64,000 nt of DNA from Membranipora membranacea. Its lineage: Eukaryota; Bryozoa; Gymnolaemata; Cheilostomatida; Membraniporidae. Both the position numbers and the translations under genes were made by a program. Every line of letters begins with the position of its first letter. The stretch's first letter is position 1. The notes below the pieces were generated by a model that did no database searches, was not told the origin of the DNA, and saw only the letters and a list, made by a program, of their open reading frames with translations. The stretch lies in assembly GCA_914767715.1 (NCBI GenBank), contig OU612067.1:3350001-3414000 (forward strand), given 5' to 3'. This document shows positions 61,424 to 64,000 of the stretch, piece by piece.

Positions 61424-64000
61424 TCAGAAATTTCTTTTCTTCCACTCATTGTATTCGACTATGAAGTAGAACAAAACACCGACTACTAGAAATGCTCCTA
61501 GAATGTAAGCCTTGATTGCCAGACATAGATAGTTTTGATATGTAAAGGCAATGATGAAGCCGACCGACTGCCATAGAAGATGGTTCGAGTATGCAGACTC
61601 CATCTTGTCTCTAAACAAGACTCCATACAAAGCTACAAATAAATCAAAGCTACGATAAAGTTATCAATGTTAATATCAAAAAGTCTCATTGAAGAAAATA
61701 TATTTGGTAAGGCTGACCTATAGGTTCAAAAACAGCAGTGCCATTATCACTGATATATAATCATGGATTAGGGGAACTTATCACATATTTCTACCATATC
61801 TATTTCCCAGGGTTATCCTCTCAATAGTCACGAGAAGTTAACTTCAAGCTTAAAACAACTGGTGATAACAGTTTGATCGTTCTAGCTTACCATTGAGTTG
61901 TGTCTGCCAGATACCATCAGCCATACCCCAGAGTCCAGCATAGACAAAGTACAGGTATAGATTATCTTGTGTGATATCAATTATCAGGAATGTTATAATC
62001 AGAGCACCGTTAATCAGGAATCCTGAAAAATGCATACAAATATACCAAAATTAATATATTCTCATCTCTAAGGTAGTATTTTCTATCCATCGATATATCC
62101 TTACCAAAGACAGGTATTCTGCCTATGTTCTTTTATATTTTTGGAAATGGTATATACACCAATGTGCTATGAACGGACAAGTGGCATTGATAAGAGTCAG
62201 TTTTTACTTACCTAAAATTATGATCAGAACCCTTCCAACATACTTCACCAGCCGACCGAATAATAATGAGCAACAAGCATCTACTACACCATAGCAAATC
62301 ATCACATAACCAATCCACCATGTGCCAAGTGGGCAAGATATAAAAGTCTGTAAGATAAAAGCCTGCATGAAAACAAAAATAATTGAAGTGAATAAAAGTA
62401 GATAAGAGGCACCTAAAAATTAAACAGAGATAACCATAGACTTAATAACCATAGACTTAATAACCATAGACTTAATAACCATAGACTTGATAACCATAGA
62501 CTTAATAATAACCATAGACTTAATAATAATAATTATTATTATTAAGTCTATGGAGATAACACACAAAATTTTTTGAAAAAACAGGTCGCTAAATAGCAGG
62601 TTATAGTATATGTATACACCATTTCTTGATCAACTGAATAAAGACAATCTGTCATATTATCTTTCAGTGAGTTATCTGCCCCCACAATAAGATAGCGTAC
62701 AAGAAATAAAATAGGTGGAAATAATCATACTTGTGTGAAGTCACCAGATAGGAAAGCTTGCTCCAGTCCACTAAACATAGTGAGAGGTATGAGGAGAAGC
62801 TGCCTGTAGTCCTTTAGATGGTAGAAGGTGGCAGCTATAATATTAGGTTTGAGTACTTCACGTGAGCACACACAACCAGAACATTTACTCTTGTGTCTCT
62901 CTGCTGGTAGTTGTTGTAGAAATATAAGAACGATAGCAACAGCCACACACGCACATCCAGTATGTATTCCCGCTAACATAAAAAGCTGCAAACGAAATTG
63001 GCAACAGCAATGATGTCCAATTACAGAAGAAATCACGCAACAATTGTCCTCTGCATCTCTGTCAAAGTTCTTCCTTTGTAAAACCAAATTTGGAAAAATC
63101 ATCATTGTTCAGTGTCTAAATTAAGAGGCTATTAATGTTCCATGAAATCATAGAAATCATAAAATCATATGCATATCATACTGACCTTATCATCATCAAA
63201 CCCGTCTAATATTGTATTGTTGCTGTTGTAATTGTGGGCTTGGGGACAGAAGCCTTTTCCGCACAGAGATAGATCCTTGGTGAATCAAAACGAAACAAAA
63301 AAATGCTGATGATACAAAACATAAAAGGGCCCCTGGTATTGGAGCTACCAACACTGACTCAATATTTCAACTACTTTCACCACTTGACTGATCTGGTTTG
63401 GGGAGAATTTGTTAGGGTAGAATCTATTAGGATGATAGTTAGAGGGCATTAGCGGCCGCCTGTTCGTGGTATTTAATATGGCTCACCTGTTCAGATAATG
63501 GAGCTATTGCAGAGCTAGAATTGACTGGAGTAAGGTACTGGGTAGAGATAACATTACTCAAAACAGAAGCTGCAAAAAGAAAGTGTATTATATCGACATG
63601 ATCACATCTCAAGATATGGGATTGACATTTTACAGTCACTTTATAATAAGCCTCTCACTACGCCAATTCTAAAGCCTGGTGCCCAATTCCAGCAAAATTT
63701 TGAGTCTTGCAAAGCAACAATTCTGAAATATCTCAGCAGTCTTAAAAGCCTCAAGTCTCTTGCAAGTATTGCAAGACCAATCTCAGAAGTATCACAGCAT
63801 CAGAATTCTGAGATTGTGGCAAGACAGTTATAATGCGATATCTTCGACAAATTAATTGTGAACCATAGGGCTGAGATTTTGGCTGCATAGGTTATAATTG
63901 GATTAAGATTTCGATAAAAATTGTGGAATTTCTGCAAGAAATTGTGAACCACTAGGCCAGCAGCAGCACCTCACTATTGTTTCATTGTGTGTAAGGATGA
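61424..64000 (-). CDS. UNC93A-like protein, gene 2 (partial, 3' exons)
   Basis: Six exons corresponding to exons 5-10 of gene 1 are present: 63569-63487, 63275-63186, 62985-62731, 62347-62212, 62022-61891 and 61632-61424. The internal lengths 83, 90, 255, 136 and 132 equal those of gene 1 exactly. Upstream exons lie beyond 64000. The sequence keeps LCGKGFCPQ, SGLEQAFLSGDFTQ, GYVMICYGVVDACCSLLFG, GLWGMADGIWQTQLNG and ALYGVLFRDKMESAYSN, and ends KRNF. The 132-base exon is nearly identical to its partner while introns differ. The fourth of these exons has a second acceptor 15 bases further 5' (exon start 62362) that would add five residues in frame. Confidence 0.92.
62431..62553. repeat. 15-bp tandem repeat ending in a perfect 42-bp palindrome
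   Basis: TAACCATAGACTTAA is repeated about six times from 62431. The last copy runs into a perfect palindrome at 62512-62553 (CCATAGACTTAATAATAATA and complement). It lies in an intron of UNC93A-like gene 2. Confidence 0.92.

Noticed and set aside
1-64000. Bacterial-type features: operons, CRISPR arrays, insertion sequences, ribosome binding sites
   Set aside because: The window is intron-bearing animal DNA. The tandem arrays seen (23.9, 35.3, 40.4 and 62.4 kb) lack alternating unique spacers and are minisatellites.

Overview
This is eukaryotic, animal nuclear DNA. Every long gene is split by spliceosomal introns with GT/AG borders. The proteins (an innexin, a mitochondrial carbamoyl-phosphate synthetase, gankyrin, UNC93A-like and MFSD4-like transporters) are metazoan, and an innexin points to an invertebrate. 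The DNA is AT-rich, introns are mostly 0.2-1.5 kb, and tRNA-derived SINEs, decayed LINE pieces, small inverted-repeat elements and microsatellites are scattered between exons. A recurring short motif of the form RAGGGGAGAYAACT, and once GGGGCATAACTC, reminds me of molluscan genomes. That is a weak inference; the phylum is not proven.

Layout. 1-273: 3' end of an innexin gene (+). 1.2-3.9 kb and 4.8-5.9 kb: a tandem pair (copies A and B, both -) of a receptor-like family made of an NHL-type beta-propeller, a short Cys module, a Ser/Thr-rich stalk, one membrane helix and a Tyr-rich tail; B is a broken pseudogene. 7.8-14.0 kb: complete six-exon MFSD4/NaGLT1-like transporter (+). 14.8-17.2 kb (copy C, -) and 19.6-22.3 kb (copy D, +): two intact, divergently transcribed members of the same receptor family forming a large inverted repeat, with a dead MFSD4-like exon in the spacer. 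23.5-42.3 kb: complete 29-exon mitochondrial CPS1/CPS III gene (-). 45.7-47.4 kb: two decayed non-LTR retrotransposon pieces. 47.6-49.9 kb: complete four-exon PSMD10 (gankyrin, +). 50.3-57.7 kb: complete ten-exon UNC93A-like gene (-). 61.4 kb to the window end: six 3' exons of a tandem UNC93A-like paralog (-).

I joined exons by hand from splice signals and reading phase. The five multi-exon models that lie fully inside the window and have known relatives or sister copies close exactly in frame: CPS 1494 aa, UNC93A-like 490 aa, MFSD4-like 490 aa, PSMD10 229 aa, and receptor copies A, C and D 592, 618 and 651 aa.

The best candidate for something undescribed is the NHL-propeller / single-pass / Tyr-tail receptor family (A-D). 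It shows tandem and inverted duplication, a variable ectodomain segment carrying an RKRR site, two cytoplasmic-tail classes that share a C-terminal T/S-x-L PDZ-type ligand, and one decaying member. The CPS gene is notable for keeping the glutaminase cysteine together with the acetylglutamate-site residues, and for a four-fold 100-bp duplication that copies an exon end with its splice donor. The genes here do not form one pathway; this is an ordinary animal gene neighbourhood with one locally expanding receptor cluster.
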